The notes: generated by a model from the sequence alone, not told the origin. Shown: positions 1 to 6,812, numbered from the stretch's first letter. The stretch: 8,875 nt of DNA from Streptococcaceae bacterium AM104-57 (GCA_027659245.1 JAQDPW010000042.1:1-8875), one strand, 5' to 3'. Numbers and translations are program-made.

Positions 1-6
1 TTTAAA

Positions 7-30
7 GTCCACTGTCAGCAGACAATGGAC
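7..30. repeat. Inverted repeat after the carbonic anhydrase gene
   Basis: The arms GTCCA-C-TGTC and GACA-A-TGGAC enclose an AGCA loop, giving a nine-pair stem with one mismatch. On the minus strand the stem is followed only by TTTAAA before the window ends. It could be a weak terminator for the carbonic anhydrase transcript, about 90 nt after its stop, but the U-tract is short and the context is cut off. Confidence 0.35.
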
Positions 31-118
31 AAGGTTGCTTTTTGAAAATAATTGAGTATGAAATGTGACAACTTAGACATTCTATCTCATAGGAAGATAG
101 GAACTCACAAATGAAAAG

Positions 119-613
119 TTAGTATACTTCTCTCATCCTTCCTGTATCCACATCGTAAACCGCACCTGAAATAACAACATCATCTGGGATTAGAGGAGAT
201 TCCTGTAGCAATCTCATATCCTCACGAACACTTTCATCAATGTCTTGAAAAGGCAAAAAGTCCTTGTCAGAAACATCCACTCCTAGTTCTTTTTTCAAAT
301 ACTCCTGAAAAGGACCATTTTCAAATGTCTGTGCACCACAGTCTGTATGATGGAGCACCACAATTTCCCTTGTTCCCATTTGTTGCTGGGAAATCACAAG
401 CGAGCGAATCATATCATCTGTCACTCGACCACCCGCATTCCGCAAAATATGAGCATCTCCCAGAGCCAACCCAAGAGCTGGCGCAACGTGTAAACGCGAG
501 TCCATACAAGTTACGATTGCAACCTTGGTCTTTGGTTTGATTGATAAATGAAGATCTCCATGCAGTTCTACATAGGCTTGATTGGCTTTTAAAAAATTTT
601 CAAAATAGGACAT
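119..613 (-). CDS. Beta-class carbonic anhydrase
   Basis: A 164-residue cytoplasmic beta-carbonic anhydrase, which interconverts CO2 and bicarbonate and supplies bicarbonate for carboxylations. The zinc-site motifs are all visible: C36-x-D38-x-R40 (CMDSR) and H89-x-x-C92 (HHTDC). The family's RNAGGRVTDD segment lies at about residues 58-67. The length is typical of the short, type II-like beta-CAs of streptococci. The ATG at 613 is preceded by a modest GTGAG ribosome site. A terminator-like hairpin separates it from the AIM24-family gene upstream, and a sigma-A promoter with a palindrome just downstream lies in the gap, so it is probably transcribed on its own, with some read-through possible. 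As I recall, the gene follows radA directly in S. pneumoniae; here another gene sits between them. Catalytic residues are complete and nothing suggests decay. Confidence 0.93.
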   Translation of the reverse strand: MSYFENFLKANQAYVELHGDLHLSIKPKTKVAIVTCMDSRLHVAPALGLALGDAHILRNAGGRVTDDMIRSLVISQQQMGTREIVVLHHTDCGAQTFENGPFQEYLKKELGVDVSDKDFLPFQDIDESVREDMRLLQESPLIPDDVVISGAVYDVDTGRMREVY

Positions 614-638
614 GACAACTCACTTTCTAGTCTACCAG

Positions 639-659
639 ATAATTTGAACACCAAATTAT
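639..659. promoter_or_regulatory. Palindrome in the carbonic anhydrase leader
   Basis: Perfect 8-bp arms ATAATTTG and CAAATTAT surround a 5-bp centre (AACAC). The palindrome lies at about +2 to +22 relative to the predicted start point, between the promoter and the carbonic anhydrase ATG. It could be a repressor operator or an RNA stem in the 5' leader. I cannot match it to a known regulator. Confidence 0.4.
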
Positions 660-668
660 TTATCTCCT

Positions 669-697
669 ATCTTACCATCTTTTCTTTGTCTTGTCAG
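669..697 (-). promoter_or_regulatory. Sigma-A promoter for the carbonic anhydrase gene
   Basis: A -35 element CTGACA (692-697, 5 of 6 to TTGACA), a 17-bp spacer and a -10 TAAGAT (669-674) preceded by TG-G, i.e. an extended -10. It lies about 55 bp upstream of the ATG at 613 and downstream of the terminator-like repeat, which fits an independent transcription unit. Confidence 0.55.
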
Positions 698-715
698 TTG
701 TCAACCTTCATATAC

Positions 716-769
716 AAAAACTGGGACAGAGACATCCAGCTTCTAGCTTGGGCTTCTGTCCTAGTTTTA
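716..769 (-). terminator. Terminator-like inverted repeat after the AIM24-family gene
   Basis: The outer arms 717-730 and 755-768 pair over 14 positions with a single wobble or mismatch (core GGACAGA / TCTGTCC), flanked by A-rich and T-rich ends. Read on the minus strand the 3' arm runs into AGTTTTTG, as in a Rho-independent terminator. It begins within a few bases of the AIM24-family stop codon. The A- and T-rich arms would also make it work on the other strand. Confidence 0.6.
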
Positions 770-772
770 TGT

Positions 773-1468
773 TTATGATCCTTTTTGGATATACTTATTG
801 AGTGAACCTGCAAAGCTCTGAAGATTGAGACTTTGTACATAGACTTCACCAGTACCTCGGAAGGTGTTAACCACTCCTTCACCCGTACCAATAGACTGCC
901 AGAAGCCATTTTCTAAGTGGATGTTATAGTCCAAAGACTGGCTCCAAGCCACCACATGGGCATTGTCAATGGTTATTTCTTGGTTTTGTAGCTCAATTTT
1001 CTTAATAGAGCCAAAAGCATTGGCCAAAAGAGTTCCCTGACCTTGGGTAGTCATCACAAAGAGGCCGCCTTGCCCTCCGAACAGGGCTTTACCAATAGAC
1101 TGACTCTCCATAGTATAGGAAGCTGTACCATCAAGAGCTAGAAAGGCCCCATCATTCAGTCGGTATTGTTTTTCACCTAGTTCAAGAGCAATTACTTGCC
1201 CAGGAGTATCTGGTGCTAGAGCAAGATTCCCGTTATCAGACTCTGCTACAGCTTGAGTAATGAAGGTGCTTTCACCAGAAACCATTGAACGTCCTACAGC
1301 TTTAACAAAACGTCCCAAACCTGAACCGCTAGCATTGAGCTTGGTATTGAGACTTACGTTAGGCGTGTGGTAAACCATACTACCTCGCTGGATATAGACG
1401 GTTTCTCCTTGATTGAGTGACAACTCTACCAAAGGAAATTGCATTTGACTATCCATAGAAAATTTCAT
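773..1468 (-). CDS. AIM24 / TIGR00266-family protein
   Basis: A 231-residue soluble protein resembling the bacterial AIM24 (TIGR00266) beta-sandwich family. In these proteins a repetitive beta-rich fold is recognisable but the biochemical role is unknown. Visible family traits are the N-terminal stretch with ETVYIQRGSMVYH (residues ~22-34), SGLGRFVKAVGRSMVSGES (~48-66), a Gly-rich segment GGQGGLFV (~132) and GQGTLLANAFGSI (~144-156). The start is set at the ATG at 1468 because GGAGG lies eight bases upstream; an in-frame ATG at 1519 has no such site. There is no signal peptide or membrane segment. It sits between radA and the carbonic anhydrase gene, 71 bp after radA, with only a poor promoter candidate in the gap (TTGCAA and TTTATT, 18-bp spacing). 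It may therefore be read mainly from the dut-radA transcript. A terminator-like repeat follows. No specific function can be assigned. Confidence 0.8.
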   Translation of the reverse strand: MKFSMDSQMQFPLVELSLNQGETVYIQRGSMVYHTPNVSLNTKLNASGSGLGRFVKAVGRSMVSGESTFITQAVAESDNGNLALAPDTPGQVIALELGEKQYRLNDGAFLALDGTASYTMESQSIGKALFGGQGGLFVMTTQGQGTLLANAFGSIKKIELQNQEITIDNAHVVAWSQSLDYNIHLENGFWQSIGTGEGVVNTFRGTGEVYVQSLNLQSFAGSLNKYIQKGS

Positions 1469-1539
1469 CAGAAATTCCTCCTTGTTTTTAATAAATGTTA
1501 ACAATAAAATATTTTGCAATCTAAAACTGAGTAAGACTA

Positions 1540-2901
1540 TTAGGCAAATACTTTTTTCAAGACTTCTCCGATAGTTGTTACTCCGATCACCTGAATTTCC
1601 TTAGGTGGCTTTATACCTGTTAGGGAATTTTTTGGTACATAGATTTTTGTAAATCCAAGCTTCGCAGCTTCATTGATGCGTTGCTCGATACGATTTACGC
1701 GCCGAATCTCACCCGTCAAGCCCAACTCTCCTACAAAACATTCCTGAGGATTAGTTGGCTTGTCCTTGTAACTCGAAGCAATGGCAACTGCAACTGCCAA
1801 GTCAATAGCAGGCTCATCCAATTTTACACCACCAGCAGATTTGAGATAAGCATCCTGATTTTGGAGAAGCAATCCTGCCCGTTTCTCCAAAACAGCCATA
1901 ATCAAGCTAGCACGATTGAAGTCAAGTCCTGTCGTAGTACGCTTGGCATTTCCAAACATGGTCGGTGTCACCAAGGCCTGCACTTCTGCAAGAATAGGAC
2001 GCGTCCCTTCCATGGTCACAACGATTGACGAACCAGTCGCTCCATCTAAACGCTCTTCTAAGAAAACTTGACTCGGATTGAGGACCTCAACCAAGCCACC
2101 TGACTGCATCTCAAAAATCCCAATCTCATTTGTTGAACCAAAACGGTTTTTGACCGCTCTCAGAATACGGAAGGTATGGTGACGCTCCCCTTCAAAGTAA
2201 AGTACCGTATCCACCATATGCTCCAACATACGCGGACCTGCCAAGGTTCCTTCCTTGGTCACATGGCCGACGATAAAGATGGCAATGTTATTAGTTTTGG
2301 CCAGCTGCATAAGTTCAGCTGTCACCTCACGTACCTGAGAAACAGACCCCTGCACCCCTGAAATCTCAGGAGACATAATGGTCTGGATAGAGTCAATAAT
2401 GAGGAAGTCTGGCTGGATGCGCTCCACCTCTGCTCGAACACTCTGCATATTGGTCTCGGCATAGAGATAAAACTCGCTATCAATATCTCCCAAGCGCTCT
2501 GCTCGTAGCTTAATCTGCTGGGCAGACTCCTCCCCACTGACATAGAGAGCAGTTCCCACTTGAGACAGCTGGGTTGAAACTTGTAGGAGAAGGGTTGATT
2601 TCCCAATTCCAGGATCCCCACCTATGAGTACGAGACTTCCTGGTACCACTCCACCTCCAAGTACACGGTTGAATTCCTCCATCTCCGTCTTGGTTCGATT
2701 GACGTTTATAGAAGTCACCTCAGCCAGTTTCATGGGCTTGGTTTTCTCACCTGTCAAGGACACACGCGCATTCTTGACCTCGGCAACCTCAACCTCCTCA
2801 ACAAAAGAAGACCAAGACCCACAGTTTGGACAGCGCCCTAAATACTTGGGGGAATTATATTCACAATTTTGACACACAAATGTCGCCTTTTTCTTTGCGA
2901 T
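1540..2901 (-). CDS. radA: RadA, branch-migration helicase, with apparent AUC start
   Basis: RadA (Sms) is a DnaB-type helicase that extends recombination intermediates; in streptococci it is needed for transformation and is a late competence gene. Counting from the ATC at 2901 gives 453 residues. They comprise a C4 zinc finger (C10, C13, C24, C27), Walker [11 protein letters not shown] (~94-103), Walker B FLIID (~166), the RadA signature KNRFG (~251-255) and a Lon-like C-terminal domain to the end. There is no ATG, GTG or TTG in frame between the upstream stop and 2877. A GTG at 2877 would drop the conserved AKKKATF leader and start one residue before the first zinc cysteine. The ATC at 2899-2901 aligns with the family initiator Met and has GAGG six bases upstream, so I favour it. 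The gene follows the phosphatase gene by 13 bp and belongs to the cin-box operon beginning at dut. Confidence 0.92.
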   Translation of the reverse strand: MAKKKATFVCQNCEYNSPKYLGRCPNCGSWSSFVEEVEVAEVKNARVSLTGEKTKPMKLAEVTSINVNRTKTEMEEFNRVLGGGVVPGSLVLIGGDPGIGKSTLLLQVSTQLSQVGTALYVSGEESAQQIKLRAERLGDIDSEFYLYAETNMQSVRAEVERIQPDFLIIDSIQTIMSPEISGVQGSVSQVREVTAELMQLAKTNNIAIFIVGHVTKEGTLAGPRMLEHMVDTVLYFEGERHHTFRILRAVKNRFGSTNEIGIFEMQSGGLVEVLNPSQVFLEERLDGATGSSIVVTMEGTRPILAEVQALVTPTMFGNAKRTTTGLDFNRASLIMAVLEKRAGLLLQNQDAYLKSAGGVKLDEPAIDLAVAVAIASSYKDKPTNPQECFVGELGLTGEIRRVNRIEQRINEAAKLGFTKIYVPKNSLTGIKPPKEIQVIGVTTIGEVLKKVFA

Positions 2902-2914
2902 AATAAACCTCTTT

Positions 2915-3454
2915 CTATATCTCTATCTCACATTCAATCACTTGGCAAAAATCAATCTTCTCGTCTGGTACAAATTGGCGCATGAGCATTCCGTGAGTTA
3001 CAATGATAATAGTTTTATAATTTTTATATTTTTCCAAAGCACTTAAAAAACGATGACGCATCTCTAGATCAGTTTCATAGCGATAAGGAGAATCTTCAGA
3101 TAAACCTCCTTGATGTTTTAGATAATATTCATGAGCTACCAATACACTAGTTAAATCAGAGTTAGTACCATCTAAGTCTGGACGCCACTCATGAAAAAAC
3201 GGCTCCACAAATAAGTCCAATCCTGTTTCAACCGCTATATAATGGGCTGTTTCTAAAGCCCTCGTCACAGACGATGAAATAATAATCTCTGCCTTTCCAA
3301 AACATGCAGTTTTAGCAATTTCTTTTGCCAGACTGCGACCTTTTCCTGTCAATGGTGCTAAATCACGACCAAAACCACTATAGAGTCGCGGATTTTCAAG
3401 TTTATCAAGCATACTATAATCTGGCTCCCCGTGACGTACAAAGATAATCTTCAT
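2915..3454 (-). CDS. Histidine phosphatase (phosphoglycerate mutase-like) family protein
   Basis: A 179-residue member of the histidine phosphatase superfamily. The family uses a phosphohistidine intermediate on varied phosphorylated substrates; the substrate here is unknown. The catalytic set is visible: VRHGE near the N-terminus (R7, H8), R65 in [11 protein letters not shown]89 in HEW, and the second His H154 in VTHGMLMRQ. The start is the ATG at 3454 ([10 protein letters not shown]), where the fold begins; an upstream in-frame start would run inside dut. Only one base separates the dut stop from this ATG and no convincing ribosome site precedes it, so translation is probably coupled to dut. 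radA begins 13 bp after its stop. Position between dut and radA in the late-competence operon suggests nucleotide or DNA-related housekeeping, but that is inference. Confidence 0.88.
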   Translation of the reverse strand: MKIIFVRHGEPDYSMLDKLENPRLYSGFGRDLAPLTGKGRSLAKEIAKTACFGKAEIIISSSVTRALETAHYIAVETGLDLFVEPFFHEWRPDLDGTNSDLTSVLVAHEYYLKHQGGLSEDSPYRYETDLEMRHRFLSALEKYKNYKTIIIVTHGMLMRQFVPDEKIDFCQVIECEIEI

Positions 3455-3455
3455 T

Positions 3456-3899
3456 CTAGTGCCCGGTCGATCCAAATCCACCAGTCCGCACGCCGTCTGC
3501 CGCATCTCCATCTGCAATTAAGAAAGGAGCAAAGACAGCCTGGACAACACGTTCTCCAACTTCAAGAACAACTTCTTGATCTGTAATATTCTTCATCTGA
3601 GCAAAAATATGCCCTTCATTCCCAGGATTGCCATAATAATCCCCATCAATGACCCCAACCGAGTTAATCAAGACCAAACCCTTCTTACGAGGGTTTGAAG
3701 AACGGTCATAAAGGTAAAGAACCTCAGTCGGTTGCATATAAGCCTTAACTCCTGTCGGAACCAAGACAATCTCTCCTGGCGCAATAACTGTACGCACAGC
3801 AACCTTTAAGTCGTAACCAGCCGCATGCGCTGTCTCACGCTTTGGTAGCAAACTCTCATCTGTAAAAGTAGAAACCAATTCAAAACCACGAATTTTCAT
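3456..3899 (-). CDS. dut: Deoxyuridine 5'-triphosphate nucleotidohydrolase (dUTPase)
   Basis: A 147-residue trimeric-type dUTPase, which cleaves dUTP to dUMP and pyrophosphate, keeping uracil out of DNA and feeding dTMP synthesis. All five family motifs can be read: motif 1 AAGYDL (26-31), motif 2 around RSSNPRKKG (66-74), motif 3 LINSVGVIDGDYYG (~77-90) with the catalytic Asp D85, motif 4 GERVVQAVF (~118-126) and the C-terminal P-loop-like motif 5 RTGGFGSTG (~138-146). The ATG at 3899 has a purine-rich AAGAGAAG site just upstream. It is the first gene of the unit dut-phosphatase-radA. The leader carries a SigX cin-box 49 bp upstream, placing it in the late competence response, where it would limit uracil incorporation during recombination synthesis. 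No separate sigma-A promoter is obvious. Confidence 0.95.
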   Translation of the reverse strand: MKIRGFELVSTFTDESLLPKRETAHAAGYDLKVAVRTVIAPGEIVLVPTGVKAYMQPTEVLYLYDRSSNPRKKGLVLINSVGVIDGDYYGNPGNEGHIFAQMKNITDQEVVLEVGERVVQAVFAPFLIADGDAADGVRTGGFGSTGH

Positions 3900-3947
3900 A
3901 TTCTTCTCTTTTCTATCATCATTTATTCTAGGCTATTTTATCTTATT

Positions 3948-3955
3948 TATTCGAA
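3948..3955 (-). promoter_or_regulatory. SigX (ComX) cin-box for dut-phosphatase-radA
   Basis: On the minus strand the sequence is TTTTTTCGAATA. The last eight bases match the combox/cin-box consensus TACGAATA in 7 of 8 positions and have the expected T-rich run before them. The ATG of dut is about 49 bp downstream, which leaves a normal short leader. Late competence induction of this operon is established in S. pneumoniae as I recall; the assignment here comes from the motif and its position. Confidence 0.8.
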
Positions 3956-3964
3956 AAAAGCACG

Positions 3965-4043
3965 AAAAAAGAGCACACAATTCAAATCGCTTAGGGCTGC
4001 TGGATTCCTCCCCTGACCCGCTTCACGCAGAACTGTTGCTCCA
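3965..4043 (-). ncRNA. ffs: Small signal recognition particle RNA (4.5S/scRNA)
   Basis: The minus strand contains the universally conserved SRP helix 8 segment: GGTCAGG, then GGAA, then CAGCAGCC and TAAGC (about 3988-4022). This is the Ffh-binding asymmetric loop and GNRA-type tip. Outer strands pair as GGAGCA (near 4037-4042) with TGTGCTC (3971-3977), closing a single long hairpin of about 75 nt, the short form typical of streptococci. A T6 tract follows at 3965-3970. The RNA joins Ffh in the particle that targets nascent membrane and secreted proteins. Exact ends are estimated from the -10 and the T tract. Confidence 0.93.
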
Positions 4044-4049
4044 CTATTT

Positions 4050-4058
4050 ATTATATCA
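4050..4058 (-). promoter_or_regulatory. Extended -10 promoter of ffs
   Basis: TGATATAAT on the minus strand is a perfect -10 (4050-4055) with the TGn extension. The -35 region is poor, as often seen with extended -10 promoters. Transcription would start near 4043, at the 5' edge of the SRP RNA hairpin. The promoter lies just after the tadA stop. Confidence 0.75.
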
Positions 4059-4084
4059 CATTCCTATTCATTTTAAAAGCAAAA

Positions 4085-4552
4085 TTATTTTTTCCGTCTA
4101 TTTCTAAAAAAGTCCTGCATAATAGCTGCGCATTCATCTTCCAAAATTCCCGTTTCAACCTCCACACGATGATTGAGACGCTCATCTGTCAAGATATCGT
4201 ACAAACTCCCAGCAGCGCCAAATTTCTGGTTTTTAGCCCCATAGACCACGTTTGGAATACGGGCGAGTCCAATCGCCCCACTACACATGACACAAGGCTC
4301 AATGGTCACAAAAAGCGTACAATCCAGCAAGCGCCAGCTCTCCTCACTCAGGTTCGTATTCTCTATGGCCATAATCTCCGCATGCATAACCGCTCGCTGC
4401 AGTTCCTCACGCGCATTATGCCCACGGCCAATGATTTCTCCGTCCTTGACAATCACACAACCAATTGGAATTTCATCGTGTTCAAGAGCAATCTCAGCCT
4501 CCTTCAGGGCCTCTCTCATAAATGCTTCTTTTTCTTCAACTGTATAATCCAT
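4085..4552 (-). CDS. tadA: tRNA-specific adenosine deaminase TadA
   Basis: Counting from the ATG at 4552 this is a 155-residue zinc deaminase that converts A34 to inosine in tRNA-Arg(ACG), allowing one tRNA to read CGU, CGC and CGA. The cytidine/deoxycytidylate deaminase signature is complete: H57-A-E59 (zinc ligand and proton shuttle) and P86-C87-V-M-C90. The TadA-type segments GRGHN (~42-46) and NVVYGAKNQKFGAAGS are also present. The ATG at 4552 (MDYTVEEKEAF) gives the usual streptococcal length and has an AGAGAG purine stretch upstream. An in-frame TTG at 4597 would add 15 residues without a ribosome site. The gene has its own extended -10 promoter about 170 bp upstream and is followed closely by the ffs promoter. 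Confidence 0.95.
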   Translation of the reverse strand: MDYTVEEKEAFMREALKEAEIALEHDEIPIGCVIVKDGEIIGRGHNAREELQRAVMHAEIMAIENTNLSEESWRLLDCTLFVTIEPCVMCSGAIGLARIPNVVYGAKNQKFGAAGSLYDILTDERLNHRVEVETGILEDECAAIMQDFFRNRRKK

Positions 4553-4724
4553 AACGTCTCTCTTTTCCTGCTTATTATCTTTTAAAATCTCTTCCAAATA
4601 TATCAGAGGTCCCTTAGCATTAATGTAATACTAACACCTGCAACTTCAAAATAATATTTTTATCGATTCATAACTAATTTACTAGTTTACTCTTTAATTT
4701 TCAATGACTATCATCAATCTCATC

Positions 4725-4733
4725 ATTATACCA
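4725..4733 (-). promoter_or_regulatory. Extended -10 promoter upstream of tadA
   Basis: TGGTATAAT on the minus strand is a perfect -10 (4725-4730) with a TGn extension and no recognisable -35. It lies directly after the small RNA terminator and would give tadA a 5' leader of about 165 nt. The leader (4553-4718) holds no gene I can support; it is AT-rich with only short weak stems (e.g. ACTA/TAGT). Confidence 0.55.
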
Positions 4734-4746
4734 TGTTTCACAACAT

Positions 4747-4771
4747 AAAAAAAGCCACCGAATGCGGTGAC
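4747..4771 (-). terminator. Rho-independent terminator of the small RNA (also downstream of purA)
   Basis: The minus strand reads GTCACCG-CATT-CGGTGGC followed by T7. The seven-pair GC-rich stem includes one G-U pair and has a four-base loop. It ends the csRNA and would also stop any purA read-through before tadA. Confidence 0.92.
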
Positions 4772-4847
4772 TCTATAGGGAGATTATTATGAAAAAGAAA
4801 AGTTTAGGATATTTGTTACAACAAGTTAGGAGGTCTTCTTGTAACTG
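4747..4847 (-). ncRNA. CiaR-dependent small RNA (csRNA family)
   Basis: A roughly 100-nt RNA in the gap between purA and tadA, with all hallmarks of the csRNAs (ccnA-E in S. pneumoniae). It has a CiaR-box promoter, a 5' stem-loop closed by GTTACAA/TTGTAAC (about 4844 down to 4814), and a loop that displays the anti-Shine-Dalgarno sequence ACCTCCTAA. A mostly unpaired pyrimidine-rich middle follows, containing CAT and CTCCC, and then a GC-rich terminator. In the pneumococcus csRNAs pair with translation start regions, comC among them, and so restrain competence; this is established for the family, and the target here is inferred. The apparent small + strand frame at 4791 is the mirror image of this antisense design. 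I cannot say which of the numbered csRNAs it corresponds to. Ends are estimated. Confidence 0.85.
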
Positions 4848-4852
4848 TCTAT

Positions 4853-4885
4853 AGTATACCCGACCTATCTTAAACAAATCTTAAA
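4853..4885 (-). promoter_or_regulatory. CiaR box and -10 of the small RNA promoter
   Basis: The direct repeat TTTAAG-N5-TTTAAG is perfect (4880-4885 and 4869-4874, spacer ATTTG), then 10 bp, then the -10 TATACT (4853-4858). The repeat replaces the -35, as in known CiaR-activated promoters. The box begins only six bases after the purA stop codon. Confidence 0.9.
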
Positions 4886-4891
4886 AATCTC

Positions 4892-6247
<1,356 letters not shown>

Positions 6248-6256
6248 TTACAATTT

Positions 6257-6285
6257 ATTATAATAAAGATTCTCTATTTTTTCAA
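6257..6285 (-). promoter_or_regulatory. Sigma-A promoter of purA
   Basis: TTGAAA (6280-6285), a 17-bp spacer and a perfect TATAAT (6257-6262) on the minus strand. Transcription would start near 6250 and give a leader of about 72 nt. A second TATAAT at 6240-6245 lacks a -35 at proper spacing. Confidence 0.82.
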
Positions 6286-6364
6286 GACCAAAGACCAGAA
6301 ACATTAGGGAATTAGAGAAAATTAGAAAATTAATATTAAAAAAATATTGTAAATTTATATTTTG

Positions 6365-6381
6365 AAAAGAAAAAACTATAA
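6365..6381. repeat. 17-bp direct repeat, copy 1 (after comW)
   Basis: AAAAGAAAAAACTATAA is found here and again at 6796-6812, so the two copies bracket comW. On the minus strand each contains TATAGT. Both are A-rich, so chance similarity is possible. Confidence 0.5.
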
Positions 6382-6382
6382 A

Positions 6383-6395
6383 ATCGTTCGGAAAT
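6383..6395 (-). promoter_or_regulatory. Candidate PurR box upstream of purA
   Basis: On the minus strand ATTTCCGAACGAT matches the PurBox consensus AWWWCCGAACWWT at 12 of 13 positions, including the whole CCGAAC core. It lies between the comW stop and the purA promoter, centred about 139 bp upstream of the predicted purA start point. That is further than the roughly 76 bp known for Lactococcus PurBoxes. Confidence 0.5.
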
Positions 6396-6409
6396 ATGGA
6401 AATTATAAA

Positions 6410-6646
6410 TTATCTCCCAACATAGTCACTTGAAATCAATAACTGTTCAATATACAAACGGTAGCAAGCTCTATAGTGGTAAGAAAATAAAGGATGCATA
6501 ATATCAAGCTTGTACCGAACTAAATAATAGAGTAAAAATCGAAGATGAAAAACTTCCCATTCTAAATCATTATCTACTAAATAACTATATTCCTTTTCAA
6601 TAACATCATAAAAATCAAGATATTGTTCATAAATCTGTTCAATCAT
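6410..6646 (-). CDS. comW: ComW, SigX-activating competence protein (diverged)
   Basis: A 78-residue small protein. Its position directly upstream of purA, its length, and the pattern YEQ-FYD-EEYS-NDLEWE-HLRFLLYYLVRY-YHYR-CYRLYIEQL match pneumococcal ComW as I remember it. ComW is made early in competence and helps the alternative sigma factor SigX bind core RNA polymerase, besides stabilising it. The ATG at 6646 is chosen because GGAG lies nine bases upstream and the length equals the known 78 residues; an ATG at 6661 would start inside that ribosome site. The protein is rich in aromatic residues, has no signal peptide and no Cys pair. Sequence identity to the pneumococcal protein appears only moderate, unlike the near-identical RadA and TadA. 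It lies between mobile elements and purA. Confidence 0.85.
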   Translation of the reverse strand: MIEQIYEQYLDFYDVIEKEYSYLVDNDLEWEVFHLRFLLYYLVRYKLDIMHPLFSYHYRACYRLYIEQLLISSDYVGR

Positions 6647-6677
6647 TTTATTTGACTCCATTTCTATTGATAAAATG

Positions 6678-6724
6678 AGTATAACAAAAAAATAGAAGAA
6701 AATGGGAAGCTTCTTCTATCATGT
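6678..6724 (-). promoter_or_regulatory. Probable comW promoter region with hairpin
   Basis: A -10 TATACT (6678-6683) lies 31 bp before the comW ATG, with no -35 at the expected place, as expected of an activator-dependent early competence promoter. A possible ComE half-site ACATGATAG (6716-6724) sits 32 bp upstream of the -10, a distance close to that in the comCDE promoter, but the second half-site is not convincing. A perfect 8-bp hairpin with T7 (6686-6718) overlaps and could stop transcription arriving from the mobile elements. Confidence 0.4.
6686..6718 (-). terminator. Terminator-like hairpin upstream of comW
   Basis: On the minus strand TAGAAGAA and TTCTTCTA form a perfect 8-bp stem around a 10-base loop, followed by T7. 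The stem is AT-rich, so strength is uncertain. It would insulate comW from transcription of the IS elements. The -10 TATACT follows within a few bases. Confidence 0.5.
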
Positions 6725-6795
6725 ATCACTATGAATAGCCAAATAAAAAATAGACAAAGAAAACTCACAGATCAGGTGCACAATACTACATTTCA

Positions 6796-6812
6796 AAAAG
6801 AAAAAACTATAA
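6796..6812. repeat. 17-bp direct repeat, copy 2 (before comW)
   Basis: Identical to 6365-6381. It lies between the IS630 left end and the comW promoter region. The neighbouring bases (TTTG/TTTC before it) are similar as well. Confidence 0.5.

Noticed and set aside
82..100. Short hairpin CTATCT/AGATAG after the carbonic anhydrase gene
   Set aside because: Only six AT-rich pairs and no U-tract; too weak to call a terminator.
325..540. + strand frame of 71 codons opposite the carbonic anhydrase gene
   Set aside because: Antisense shadow of a gene with complete catalytic motifs. No ribosome site and no recognisable product.
717..768. Considered as a RUP or BOX repeat of the pneumococcus
   Set aside because: The IS630-like ends expected of RUP and the boxA motif are absent. 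The simple stem with A/T-rich flanks fits a terminator.
2322..2621. 99-codon minus-strand frame within radA
   Set aside because: Out-of-frame reading of a well-supported radA; no family features.
4169..4585. Two long + strand frames opposite tadA (138 and 86 codons)
   Set aside because: Antisense shadows of tadA; low-complexity translation and no start signals.
4791..4856. A 21-codon + strand ORF (MKKKSLGY...) with a good GGGAG site
   Set aside because: It lies wholly antisense to the csRNA. Its SD and ATG are what an antisense RNA complementary to start regions would show, and no + strand promoter is convincing.
6716..6747. A full ComE direct repeat upstream of comW
   Set aside because: Only one half-site (ACATGATAG) is arguable. 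The best second half is 14 rather than 12 bp away and shares few bases, so it is not listed as a separate site.
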